Assembly (NCBI RefSeq): GCF_039978735.1
Contig: NZ_JBDWAS010000015.1
Location: forward strand, 1-64,000
DNA: 64,000 bases
Source: Maricaulis sp039978735
Lineage (GTDB): Bacteria > Pseudomonadota > Alphaproteobacteria > Caulobacterales > Maricaulaceae
Direction of reading: 5' to 3'
Position 1 is the stretch's first letter; each line of letters opens with the position of its first letter. Shown in pieces: positions 25,594 to 34,039 of the stretch. The notes under the pieces were generated by a model that saw only the letters and a program-made list of their open reading frames with translations, did not search any database and was not told the DNA's origin. A program made the position numbers and the translations under genes.

Positions 25594-26658
25594 ATGTCGT
25601 TCTTCTACAGCCTGGACAAGGCCGATCCGGTACAACGGCGCATCGCGGCACGTCTCCTCAGATTGGGCGCCCGGCTGGACGCCGAAATTCCCGCCAAGAC
25701 GCTGGACGCCACCCTCCTGCTGGCGACCTGGAATATCCGCGAGTTCGACAGTCCCGCCTACGGTCTGCGCGGGATGGAGCCCTACCACTACATCGCCGAG
25801 ATCATCTCGCGCTTTGATCTTGTCGCGCTGCAGGAAGTCCGGCTCGACACGGCGCCACTGGACAGGCTGCGCAAGCTTCTCGGTCCCTGGTGGAAATACC
25901 TGGTGACCGATGTCACCGACGGCACCCGGGGCAATAAGGAGCGGATGGCTTTCCTCTATGACAGCCGCAAGGTGCGCTTTGGCGGTCTGGCGGGGGAAAT
26001 CGTCATTCCGCCGATCGAGACGCGCGACGAGGCAGGCCGGCTGGTCTATTCGCCTGCGAGCCAGCTTGCCCGCACGCCCTATGTCGTGGGTTTCGAGGCC
26101 GGCTGGTTCAAATTCATGCTGTCGACCGTGCATATCCTCTATGGCGAGAGCCGGGCCGACGATCCCGATCGCGAGCGCGAAATCCGCGAACTGGCCCGCT
26201 TCATGGCTGCACGGGCAAAGGAGGATCACGCCTGGGCGCGCAATCTCATCCTTCTGGGCGATTTCAATATTTTCGCACCTGACGACGTCACCTTCTCGGC
26301 GCTGACCGATGCCGGTTTCGTCATTCCCGAGGGGCTGCAGCAGGTCACCAATGTCGGGCGGGAAGAACGCTTTTTCGACCAGATGGCCTTCATGACGCCG
26401 AACCTGACGCGCGACCAGATCGTCGCCGCCGGTGCCTTCAACTTCTACGATTGCGTCTACTGCGAGGATGACGAGGCGCTCTATGTGCCCGATATGGGCG
26501 AGGCCTATCATACTACGTCGCGGGGCGAGCCTCGGGGCAACAAGTCGCTCTATTACCGGACCTATTGGCGCACGCACCAGATGTCCGATCATCTGCCGCT
26601 ATGGGCGGCGATCAAGGTCGATTTCGGGCGCGAATACCTGGCGTCCAGAACGGTCTAG
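25594..26658 (+). CDS. Endonuclease/exonuclease/phosphatase family protein
   Basis: A 354-residue protein of the DNase I-like EEP superfamily, metal-dependent phosphodiesterases. Conserved features are LLATWNIREFDSPAYG, DLVALQEVRLDT, NLILLGDFNIFAPDDV and the C-terminal QMSDHLPLWAAIK, which hold the metal and catalytic Asn/Glu/Asp/His residues. No signal peptide. ATG 25594 (MSFFYSL) with GAGGTG upstream is preferred to the first codon of the frame at 25498. Whether it acts on DNA, nucleotides or lipids is undetermined. Its TAG shares CTAG with the convergent neighbour. Confidence 0.85.
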   Translation: MSFFYSLDKADPVQRRIAARLLRLGARLDAEIPAKTLDATLLLATWNIREFDSPAYGLRGMEPYHYIAEIISRFDLVALQEVRLDTAPLDRLRKLLGPWWKYLVTDVTDGTRGNKERMAFLYDSRKVRFGGLAGEIVIPPIETRDEAGRLVYSPASQLARTPYVVGFEAGWFKFMLSTVHILYGESRADDPDREREIRELARFMAARAKEDHAWARNLILLGDFNIFAPDDVTFSALTDAGFVIPEGLQQVTNVGREERFFDQMAFMTPNLTRDQIVAAGAFNFYDCVYCEDDEALYVPDMGEAYHTTSRGEPRGNKSLYYRTYWRTHQMSDHLPLWAAIKVDFGREYLASRTV

Positions 26659-28067
26659 AACAGCACCCGCGGATTCATGATCCCCTTGGGATCCAGCGCC
26701 TGCTTGATCGCGCGCATCACCTTCACATCGACCGGCTTGCGATTGGCCAGTTCCTCGCGCTTGAGGATACCGATCCCGTGCTCGGCGGAGATCGATCCGC
26801 CGAACTCGTCCACCGTATCGTAGACAATCTTCGACATTTCACCGGCACGCGCCATGAAGCCGGTATGGGCGTCCGGATCGATGCAGGCGATGTTGTAGTG
26901 AACATTGCCGTCGCCGACATGGCCGAAGGCGACGACGATGCCGTCCGGAAAGTCCCGGTTCACGCGCTGCGTGGCGACGTCGATGAAGGCGGACATTTTC
27001 GACACCGGAATCGACACGTCATGCTTGACGGCGAGGCCCTGGCCGCGTTCGGCCTCGGCGATGCTTTCGCGCAGGCGCCAGAGATCCTGCATCTGGGCCT
27101 CGTTTTCCGCGATCACGGCGTCCTGGACCAGTCCGGCCTCGAAGCCCTGCTCCAGTGCGGCCTCCATGGTCTCGCGCGCACCGTCCGGGCGGCCGAAACT
27201 CATCTCGCAGACGACATACCAGGGATGTTTCGCCTCCAGCGGATCGCGCGTGTTGGGTATCCGCATCAGTACGAATTCCAGCGCCAGGCTCGGCATCACC
27301 TCGAATGCCGTCACGGCACCGCCGGAGACCTGTTTCGCCATGCCGAGGAACTTCACCGCATCGTCCACGGAGTTCATCCCGATGAAGGCCAGCTCCATGC
27401 GGCCGGGACGCGGATAGAGTTTCAGCGTGGCCGCCGTGATGATGCCCAGCGTGCCTTCGGCGCCGATCAGCAATTGCTTGAGATCATAGCCGGTATTGTC
27501 CTTGCGCAGGCCTGTCAGCCCGGACCAGATCGTGCCGTCCGGCAGCACGGCTTCCAGGCCCAGGACCAGTTCCCGTGTCATGCCATAGCGCAGGACGTGC
27601 ACGCCGCCCGCATTGGTGGAAATCAGCCCGCCGATCATGGCCGAGCCCTGGGAACCCAGCGAGAGCGGGAAGAGGCGGTTTGCGCCTTCCGCCGTCTGCT
27701 GCAGGCTTTCCAGCACGCAGCCGGCCTCGACGGTCATGGAATCATTGTCGGTGTCGATCTCGCGCACGGCGGTCATGCGCTTCAGCGAGATCAGCACTTC
27801 GCCCTGGGGCGTCGCCGCCCCGCACAGCGAGGTATTGCCGCCCTGCGGCGTGATCGCCACGCCGGCCTCGGCGCACAGCTTGACCACAGCCGAGACTTCC
27901 CCGGTGGAGGCCGGTTTGAGCAGGATCGGCGTTTCGCCCTTGTAGCGGCCGCGCCAGTCGTGGACATGCGGTTCGAGTTCCTGCGGATCCTGGCTCCAGC
28001 CTTTCGGGCCGAGTGCGGCCTTGAGATTGTCGATCAGGTCGGCAGGCAGGGTCACGGCAGCAGTCAT
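26655..28067 (-). CDS. FAD-binding oxidoreductase, D-2-hydroxyacid dehydrogenase type
   Basis: A 470-residue flavoprotein of the GlcD/D-2-hydroxyglutarate/D-lactate dehydrogenase family. The N-terminal FAD (PCMH-type) fold shows KPASTGEVSAVVKLCAEAG and ITPQGGNTSLCGAATP, with DNDSMTVEAGCVLESL following. The C-terminal cap domain has VVAFGHVGDGNVHYNIA and the terminal ISAEHGIGILKREEL. These match D-2-hydroxyglutarate or glycolate dehydrogenases; the substrate is not settled. It overlaps the Sua5 gene start by 4 bp and shares CTAG stop codons with the convergent EEP gene. Confidence 0.87.
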   Translation of the reverse strand: MTAAVTLPADLIDNLKAALGPKGWSQDPQELEPHVHDWRGRYKGETPILLKPASTGEVSAVVKLCAEAGVAITPQGGNTSLCGAATPQGEVLISLKRMTAVREIDTDNDSMTVEAGCVLESLQQTAEGANRLFPLSLGSQGSAMIGGLISTNAGGVHVLRYGMTRELVLGLEAVLPDGTIWSGLTGLRKDNTGYDLKQLLIGAEGTLGIITAATLKLYPRPGRMELAFIGMNSVDDAVKFLGMAKQVSGGAVTAFEVMPSLALEFVLMRIPNTRDPLEAKHPWYVVCEMSFGRPDGARETMEAALEQGFEAGLVQDAVIAENEAQMQDLWRLRESIAEAERGQGLAVKHDVSIPVSKMSAFIDVATQRVNRDFPDGIVVAFGHVGDGNVHYNIACIDPDAHTGFMARAGEMSKIVYDTVDEFGGSISAEHGIGILKREELANRKPVDVKVMRAIKQALDPKGIMNPRVLF

Positions 28068-29020
28068 GGCGTCGGGTCGTCCTTGGGCGCAGCGGCGCGT
28101 TGCAAGCGGTCATTGATGGCTTCACCCAAACCCTGATCCGGGATGGGCGCAACCGCAATGCGTTCCGGCCCGCGTGCGTCGAGATCACGCAGGGCGGCAA
28201 ACAGGCGTGTGGCGGCTTCGGCGAGATCGCCGGCCTCCGACAGGTTGATATGTCCACCGATGGCACCGAAGCCCAGCAGCAGCTCGCCGGGCCGGGCTTC
28301 GCTGGCATTGAGCCGCATCGCCGCCTTGGGGGCGTAATGGCTTTTCAGCATGCCGGGGCTGGCGAGCGGGGCGTCGGCCCCGGGGGCTTCCAGCGGGCCG
28401 GTGATCGGCTCGATCTGTACGCGGGCCAGACCACCGGGCCGCAACAGGATGGCGCGCTTGCCGTCGATGGCGACAACCGTCGATTCAACCCCCACCGGGC
28501 AGGCGCCGCCATCGAGGATCAGATCGACCCTGTCGCCCAGACCGTCGGCGACATGCTGGGCCGTGGTGGGGCTGATCGAGCCTGACGGGTTGGCGCTGGG
28601 CGCCACCAGGGGCGCGCCGAAAGCGCTGATCAGCGTACGCGCCGCCGGGTGGGCCGGCGCGCGCAAGGCGATACTGTCGAGCCCGGCATTGGCAATGTCG
28701 GCAATGGCAGCGTCCGGCTTCTTCGGCAGAACCAGCGTCAGCGGTCCCGGCCAGTAGGTCGCGGCGAGTTTTGCACCCAGCTCCGGCCATTCGGCGATGC
28801 GTTGGGCCATTTTCGGGCCGGTGACGTGGGCGATCAGCGGGTTGAAGCGCGGCCGCCCCTTGGCGGCATAGAGCCGTGCAACGGCGTCCGGATTGGCGGC
28901 ATCGGCGGCCAGGCCGTAGACGGTCTCCGTTGGCATGGCCACGAGACCGCCCGCCTTCAGGATGGCGGCGGCTTCGGCAATGGCTTCGGCAGAGCCGGCG
29001 GGCTTGATCGGAGCGGTCAT
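28064..29020 (-). CDS. L-threonylcarbamoyladenylate synthase (Sua5 type)
   Basis: This enzyme makes threonylcarbamoyl-AMP for the t6A37 modification of ANN-decoding tRNAs. The 318-residue length shows the two-domain Sua5 form, a YrdC domain (about residues 1-195) plus C-terminal Sua5 domain, rather than the short TsaC form. Motifs include GGLVAMPTETVYGLAADA, KGRPRFNPLIAHV and PSANPSGSISPTTAQHV, then MLKSHYAPKA at the start of the Sua5 domain. It is followed, with a 4 bp overlap, by the FAD oxidoreductase gene. Confidence 0.92.
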   Translation of the reverse strand: MTAPIKPAGSAEAIAEAAAILKAGGLVAMPTETVYGLAADAANPDAVARLYAAKGRPRFNPLIAHVTGPKMAQRIAEWPELGAKLAATYWPGPLTLVLPKKPDAAIADIANAGLDSIALRAPAHPAARTLISAFGAPLVAPSANPSGSISPTTAQHVADGLGDRVDLILDGGACPVGVESTVVAIDGKRAILLRPGGLARVQIEPITGPLEAPGADAPLASPGMLKSHYAPKAAMRLNASEARPGELLLGFGAIGGHINLSEAGDLAEAATRLFAALRDLDARGPERIAVAPIPDQGLGEAINDRLQRAAAPKDDPTP

Positions 29021-29059
29021 GGGGCGTGAGCTAGCGCTTCACGCCCCTGCCTTGCAAGC

Positions 29060-29602
29060 CTACTCGGCGGCATCGGCCTCGATATGCAGCACGAGGGTCA
29101 CCTCGGCCGCAGCCGAACCCCAGCTGGACGAGCCGACGCCGTAATCGGCGCGGGCGAGTGTGTAGCGGCTGTCCGCGACGGCCCGGCCACCGTCGATAGC
29201 GAGGGTGAAGGGCAGCACGATGTCGCGCGCGGTGCCGGCCATGGCGAGCGTGCCGTGGGCTTCATAGCCCTCATCCGTCGCCCGGATATCCTCGGAGACA
29301 AAGGTTGCGGCCTCGTACTCCGACGGGTTCAGGCCGGAATCGGACAGCATGGAACTGTCCATCTGGCCATTGCCGGTCGTGCCGCTGGAGGTGAGCACGC
29401 GGGCCGAGATGGTGGCGTTGTCCAGATCGGCCGGGTCGAGCACGATCTCGGCCGACCAGTCCGAAAACTCTCCCGTTACCGCACCGCCGGACACCGTCGT
29501 CTCGAAGCCGACGGAGCTGCCGGCCCGGTCGACCTGCCAGGACTGGGCACCGGCAGGTGCGGCAGCGAGGGCCAGCGGGAGAAGAAACGCGTAACGCAAC
29601 AT
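29060..29602 (-). CDS. YceI family periplasmic protein
   Basis: The 180-residue protein has a cleavable signal peptide ending ...APAGAQ near residue 20 and the YceI lipocalin-like beta-barrel: SWQVDRAGSSVGFETTVSGG at the start, EIVLDPADLDNATISARVLT, and YTLARADYGVGSSSWG near the end. YceI proteins bind isoprenoid quinones or similar hydrophobic ligands in the periplasm. It follows the cytochrome b561 gene by 6 bp on the same strand; this pair is common in proteobacteria and suggests a quinone-linked redox role. Confidence 0.93.
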   Translation of the reverse strand: MLRYAFLLPLALAAAPAGAQSWQVDRAGSSVGFETTVSGGAVTGEFSDWSAEIVLDPADLDNATISARVLTSSGTTGNGQMDSSMLSDSGLNPSEYEAATFVSEDIRATDEGYEAHGTLAMAGTARDIVLPFTLAIDGGRAVADSRYTLARADYGVGSSSWGSAAAEVTLVLHIEADAAE

Positions 29603-29608
29603 CGGGGC

Positions 29609-30184
29609 TTATCCTTTCAGGACCGGGATCATGCGGGCGATCAGCCCGTCGCGGTCGACAAACTGGTGTTTCAGGGCCGCTGCGGCGTGCAGGCCGAACA
29701 GGATCAGGATCGGCCAGCCGCCGGCCCCGTGGATCGAGCCGGACACTTCGTGCAGGCTCTCGCTTTGCGGAACCGGCAGGCGCGGCAACGGCATGTCGGG
29801 ATTGTTGAACAGGAAAGAGGGCAGTTCCGAGGCAGAGGCGGAAATCCAGCCCATGATCGGCATGCCGATCATCAGCACGTAGAAGGCCCAGTGCACGGCA
29901 TGGGCGGCCAGCTTTTCCCAGGGTTTCATGCCTTCGGGCATGCCCGGGGTCTTGTGGGTCAGGCGCCAGGCCAGACGGATCAGCGAGAGGACCAGGATCG
30001 CCATGCCGGTCGTCTTGTGCAGGTTATAGGCCTGCTGAACCTCTTCCAGCGGCACTGTGCCGGCAAACAGGCCGTCGCGCAGGTCTTCCATGTACCAGCC
30101 GAAGAACACCATGCCGAGCAGCAGGACCGCGAGGATCCAGTGAAGGGTGATGGCGACGGCGGTGTAGCGTGGCGTGTCGGTCAT
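29609..30184 (-). CDS. Cytochrome b561 family protein
   Basis: A 191-residue four-helix di-heme membrane protein that transfers electrons between quinone and a periplasmic partner. Likely heme-ligand histidines appear in AITLHWILAV, YNLHKTTGMAI, HAVHWAFYVLM and LFGLHAAAALKHQF. The open frame runs 67 codons further upstream, but ATG 30184 (MTDTPRYTAVA) is the family start. It is divergent from the acyl-CoA dehydrogenase gene (185 bp gap) and upstream of the YceI gene. Confidence 0.93.
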   Translation of the reverse strand: MTDTPRYTAVAITLHWILAVLLLGMVFFGWYMEDLRDGLFAGTVPLEEVQQAYNLHKTTGMAILVLSLIRLAWRLTHKTPGMPEGMKPWEKLAAHAVHWAFYVLMIGMPIMGWISASASELPSFLFNNPDMPLPRLPVPQSESLHEVSGSIHGAGGWPILILFGLHAAAALKHQFVDRDGLIARMIPVLKG

Positions 30185-30369
30185 GGTTCGGGCTCCCCCA
30201 GGGGCTTTTCCGCCCGGCCGGGCGGCTCTCGTCACAGTATATGCCCGCTGCCTGCGCGTCCGAAAAGCCACACAACGTCGCGGGCTGGACAAAACACTGT
30301 TTCCGGATTCGCATCGGCGGGAAGGCGGGTTATGTTCCGGCCACAAAAAAATGATGACGGAGGTCGGCC

Positions 30370-32127
30370 ATGACATATCGCGCACCGCTGGATGAAATGC
30401 GCTTCACGCTGGAAGAGGTAGCGGCTGTTGAGGGGCTGAAGGCGACGGGTGCCTTCCCGGATTTCACCTCCGATCTGACGGCGGCCATTCTGGAAGAGGC
30501 GGCCAAGCTGGCCGAGAATGTGCTCGCGCCGCTCAATCGCGTCGGCGATGCCGAACACTGCAAGCTCGAGAATGATGCCGTCACCACGCCGACCGGCTTT
30601 CCGGCGGCCTATGCGCAGTTCGTCGAGGGCGGCTGGCAAGGGCTGCAATTCCCGGCGGAGCTGGGCGGTATGGGCCTGCCGCGGGCGCTGGGCGTGGCCG
30701 TGCTGGAAATGATCCAGGGCGCCAACCTGTCCTTCGGCCTCGGCCCGATGCTCACCTATGGCGGTATCGAGGCGCTGATCTCCCACGGCACTGACGAGCA
30801 GAAGGAATTGTATCTGGGCAAGCTGCTCACCGGCGAGTGGTCGGCCACGATGAACCTCACCGAGCCGCAGGCCGGGTCCGATGTGGGCGCGCTGCGCACC
30901 AAGGCCGAGCCGAATGCCGACGGCAGCTGGGCGATCTCGGGCCAGAAGATCTTCATCACCTGGGGCGAACACGACTGCGCGGAGAACATCATCCATCTCG
31001 TGCTCGCGCGGACGCCGGGATCGCCGGAAGGCACGAAGGGTATCTCGCTCTTCATCGTGCCGAAAATCCTGCCGGACGGGTCGCGCAACGATCTGCGCGC
31101 CATCGGGGTCGAGCACAAGCTGGGCATCCACGGCTCGCCGACCTGCACCATGGAATACACCGGTGCGACCGGCTGGCTGATCGGCGGTGAAAATGCCGGC
31201 ATGCGCTGCATGTTCACGATGATGAATTCGGCGCGTCTGAATGTCGGCGTGCAGGGGGTCGGTATTGCCGAACGCGCCTTCCAGCAGGCGCTGGCCTATG
31301 CCCAGGACCGCAAGCAGGGCCGTGCCATCGATACCGAGGGCCCGGCACCGCACGCCATCATCCATCATCCGGATATCAAGCGCACCCTGTCACTGATGAA
31401 GGCCAAGATCGCCGCCTCGCGCGCCATCTGCGTGTCCTGCGCCGTGGCGACCGACATGGCCGAGCATGCCGAGGATGCCGACGAGCGCGCCGCGGCCAAG
31501 CGCCGCGAGGAATTGCTGACGCCGGTCGCCAAGGCCTGGTCGACCGATATCGGTGTCGAGGTCGCTTCGCTGGGCGTCCAGGTCCATGGCGGCATGGGCT
31601 ATATCGAGGAAACCGGCGCGGCCCAGCATCTGCGCGATGCTCGTATCACGCCGATCTATGAGGGCACCAACGCCATCCAGGCGATCGACCTGGTCGGCCG
31701 CAAGCTGAACATGGATGGCGGCGCGGCCTTTGACGAGCTGTTCTCGGATATCGGGCAGACCATCGAGGCCTGCACGACCTCGTCACACCCGGACCTGCCG
31801 CCGCTCGGCGATCGCCTGCAGGACAGTCTGGATGCCATGCGTGAAGCGGTCGACTGGCTGAAAGAGGTCGACATGAAGGACCGGCTGGCCGGCGCCACCC
31901 CCTTCCTCACCCTGGCGGGCGAGACGATCGGCGGCTGGCTGCTGTGCGTCGGGGCCGTCGCAGCTCGCCGGCGCCAGAAGGAAAACATCGGCGATCCGGC
32001 CTTCGCGGCCCAGCGGATCGCGCTGGCGAACTTCTATGCCGAAGCGGTGATGACGCTGGCGCCGTCGCGCGTCGACGACGTCACCATGGGGTCGGAGATG
32101 ATTGACGAGGTGGGCTTCGGCGTCTGA
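30370..32127 (+). CDS. Acyl-CoA dehydrogenase
   Basis: A 585-residue flavoprotein of the acyl-CoA dehydrogenase superfamily in its long, about 590-residue form with an extra C-terminal helical domain. Features: NLTEPQAGSDVGALRTKAEP and KIFITWGEHD for FAD and substrate, VQVHGGMGYIEE and the catalytic base in TPIYEGTNAIQAIDL. It should perform the first step of beta-oxidation of some acyl-CoA; chain length cannot be inferred. GGAGGTC lies 6 bases before the ATG. It is monocistronic and divergent from cytochrome b561. Confidence 0.92.
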   Translation: MTYRAPLDEMRFTLEEVAAVEGLKATGAFPDFTSDLTAAILEEAAKLAENVLAPLNRVGDAEHCKLENDAVTTPTGFPAAYAQFVEGGWQGLQFPAELGGMGLPRALGVAVLEMIQGANLSFGLGPMLTYGGIEALISHGTDEQKELYLGKLLTGEWSATMNLTEPQAGSDVGALRTKAEPNADGSWAISGQKIFITWGEHDCAENIIHLVLARTPGSPEGTKGISLFIVPKILPDGSRNDLRAIGVEHKLGIHGSPTCTMEYTGATGWLIGGENAGMRCMFTMMNSARLNVGVQGVGIAERAFQQALAYAQDRKQGRAIDTEGPAPHAIIHHPDIKRTLSLMKAKIAASRAICVSCAVATDMAEHAEDADERAAAKRREELLTPVAKAWSTDIGVEVASLGVQVHGGMGYIEETGAAQHLRDARITPIYEGTNAIQAIDLVGRKLNMDGGAAFDELFSDIGQTIEACTTSSHPDLPPLGDRLQDSLDAMREAVDWLKEVDMKDRLAGATPFLTLAGETIGGWLLCVGAVAARRRQKENIGDPAFAAQRIALANFYAEAVMTLAPSRVDDVTMGSEMIDEVGFGV

Positions 32128-32139
32128 CGCCGGCCCGCC

Positions 32140-32523
32140 CTACATCCACATGCCGTGCGGGTCGGGGTGGCCGCGTCCGTCCACGAGGCGGACCAGGCCC
32201 ACGATCGACCGCGCCAGCATCCACACCCAGATCAGGGCAAAGCCGATCAGGCCGAACGGGGCCAGGATCACCGTGAGCACCATGACCGTGCAGGCCACAA
32301 TGCCGACGATGGCCGCCCAGAAGCTCTTGATCTGGTATGTGAAGTGCGATTGCAGCCAGTTCGGTGATCCGTCGCGGCGCGCATAGGCGATGATCACGGC
32401 GACGAGGCTGGATACGCCGATGATGTTGCCGACGATCAGCAGGGCATAGTTCAGCCCCGCCAGAAGGCGGTCGTCCCGGTCGGCTGCCGGCGTCGAGGTC
32501 GGTTCATAGATCGTCTGGTTCAT
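32140..32523 (-). CDS. DUF4870-like membrane protein
   Basis: A 127-residue protein with three hydrophobic helices: GLNYALLIVGNIIGVSSLVA, a WAAIVGIVACTVMVLTVIL region and APFGLIGFALIWVWMLARSI. Between them is RDGSPNWLQSHFTYQIKSFW, a signature of the DUF4870 family. It is likely an inner-membrane protein of unknown function. The start at 32523 (MNQTIYE) is chosen; an upstream extension of 36 codons is low-complexity and unlikely. It is convergent with the dehydrogenase gene (12 bp gap). Confidence 0.75.
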   Translation of the reverse strand: MNQTIYEPTSTPAADRDDRLLAGLNYALLIVGNIIGVSSLVAVIIAYARRDGSPNWLQSHFTYQIKSFWAAIVGIVACTVMVLTVILAPFGLIGFALIWVWMLARSIVGLVRLVDGRGHPDPHGMWM

Positions 32524-32730
32524 GAGACCGATCCTTCCCCACGAAGATGGCCAAAGCGCGGCATGGGACAGGGGATGCGACACCTTGCCGTCCCCCGTCT
32601 TTGCGCGGCGTGGCTGCGGCGGCGATGCCACGGCAGGCTGAAAATGCTGTCATCTCCGCGCCCAAGCCTTGGTTGTGACGGCGTTTCGACGTATTCGGAA
32701 TGCTGATGCGTGAGCACGGGAGGTGTTCGG

Positions 32731-32958
32731 GTGCCCTTGGCGCGTTTCCTGGACCATGCCGGTATCGTCCTGCTTCTCGGCGGGATCGCAGGGTATGTCA
32801 TTCTGCTGGCAGCCGGATTGATCGGCCGCTGGTATCTGCCTTACCCGCTGAGCGGTTTCTGGCTGCTGGTCACGGGCATGCCCGCTGCCGGCGTGGCGAT
32901 CATGTTCCTGCGCGCAAGGGAGAACCGGATCGTGTTCGAAGACGGAGACGAGGAATGA
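32731..32958 (+). CDS. Small two-helix membrane protein
   Basis: A 75-residue protein with two hydrophobic helices, AGIVLLLGGIAGYVILLAAG and FWLLVTGMPAAGVAIMFLRA, and a charged tail (ENRIVFEDGDEE). The start is GTG at 32731 because GGGAGGTG lies 6 bases before it; a GTG at 32710 is too near that site. Its end overlaps the YbjQ-family gene by 4 bp, and it begins a four-gene rightward cluster ending in two signal peptidases. Function unknown; it may anchor the YbjQ homologue to the membrane. Confidence 0.7.
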   Translation: MPLARFLDHAGIVLLLGGIAGYVILLAAGLIGRWYLPYPLSGFWLLVTGMPAAGVAIMFLRARENRIVFEDGDEE

Positions 32959-33275
32959 GCCTGATTGTCACCATGGCGGACGCCGTGCCGGGCCGCGAGA
33001 TCGACCGTGTGGTCGGTATCGCGCGCGGCAATGTCGTCCGGGCCCGCTTTTTCGGCCGCGATTTCATCGCCGGCCTGCGCAATATCGTCGGCGGTGAAGT
33101 TCCCGAATACACCGACCTTCTGTCCGAAGCGCGCGAGACTGCGCTCGACCGGATGGCGAAGCATGCTGAAGAGCTGGGCGCCGACGCAATCGTGACGGTG
33201 CGCCTGTCGACCTCGTCGGTGATGGAAGGTGCGGCGGAAATCCTGGCCTACGGAACGGCGGTAAAACTGAAATGA
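32955..33275 (+). CDS. YbjQ/UPF0145 (heavy-metal-binding domain) family protein
   Basis: The 106-residue protein matches the YbjQ family: GIARGNVVRARFFGRDFIAG, LRNIVGGEVPEYTDLLSEAR, then ALDRMAKHAEELGADAIVTV and AYGTAVKL at the end. The family forms small beta-rich pentamers and is often annotated heavy-metal-binding on weak evidence. Start ATG 32955 overlaps the upstream membrane gene (ATGA), and its end overlaps the lepB gene (33272-33275). Co-translation with two signal peptidases may hint at an envelope role (inference). Confidence 0.85.
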   Translation: MSLIVTMADAVPGREIDRVVGIARGNVVRARFFGRDFIAGLRNIVGGEVPEYTDLLSEARETALDRMAKHAEELGADAIVTVRLSTSSVMEGAAEILAYGTAVKLK

Positions 33276-34036
33276 GTGCCTTGATGAAGCGCCTGGCAGG
33301 CCGGGCTGCGAGCGAGATTGTGGAAACCGTACGCTTTGTCGCCGGTGTGGCAGCCGTCTGGCTGGGGCTGGTGACCTTCGGTTTTGCCGCCTTTCATATC
33401 CCGTCGGAAAGCATGCAGCCCTCGCTGGAAGTGGGCGACCGGGTTCTGGTGTCCAAATGGGCCTATGGCTATTCGGTCCACTCTTTGCCTCTGGGCATCG
33501 GCTACATGCTGCCGGACAGCTGGAATGGCCGCCTGGCCTGGCACAACCCGCGGCGCGGCGATGTCGTCGTCTTCCGCGACGAGCGCCAGTCGCCGCCGCG
33601 CAATCTGATCAAGCGCGTGATCGGCATCGAGGGCGATGTGATCGAGATGCGCCAGGGCCAGCTCTACCTCAATGGCGAGCCGGTGCCGCGCGAACTCATC
33701 GAAGTGCGCTCCTACCGGGATCATCCGCGCGACAATATCGTCACGGCGACTCTCTTCGAGGAAACCCTGCCGGGTGGCCGGGATCATCCGATCTATGAGC
33801 GTGGCGACAACTATCAGCTCGACAGCTACGGGCCGGTGACGATCCTGCCCGGTACGGTGTTCGTGATGGGCGACAACCGGGATGCCTCCAATGACAGCCG
33901 GGCCTCGAACGGGCCGGGCCTCGTGCCGCTGGAGAATGTTGTCGGCCGGGCAGAGACGGTGCTGTTTACCTTCGAGCGCTGCCGCCGCGAAGACGGGCTG
34001 TACTGCCCGCGCGGGCGGGTCTGGCAAGGTCTCTAG
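33272..34036 (+). CDS. lepB: Signal peptidase I (first of tandem pair)
   Basis: LepB removes signal peptides from exported proteins at the outer face of the inner membrane. The 254-residue protein has one N-terminal membrane helix (VAGVAAVWLGLVTFGFAAF), then the catalytic Ser in PSESMQPSLEVGDR, the conserved SKWAYGYSVH, the Lys in NLIKRVIGIEGDV and the box IV/V motif FVMGDNRDASNDSR. The active residues are all present. It is followed 3 bp later by a second, clearly related copy, and its ATG overlaps the YbjQ gene. Confidence 0.93.
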   Translation: MSALMKRLAGRAASEIVETVRFVAGVAAVWLGLVTFGFAAFHIPSESMQPSLEVGDRVLVSKWAYGYSVHSLPLGIGYMLPDSWNGRLAWHNPRRGDVVVFRDERQSPPRNLIKRVIGIEGDVIEMRQGQLYLNGEPVPRELIEVRSYRDHPRDNIVTATLFEETLPGGRDHPIYERGDNYQLDSYGPVTILPGTVFVMGDNRDASNDSRASNGPGLVPLENVVGRAETVLFTFERCRREDGLYCPRGRVWQGL

Positions 34037-34039
34037 GCC

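Noticed and set aside
26565..28136. 523-codon plus-strand frame opposite the FAD oxidoreductase
   Set aside because: Shadow of a gene with clear FAD-domain motifs.
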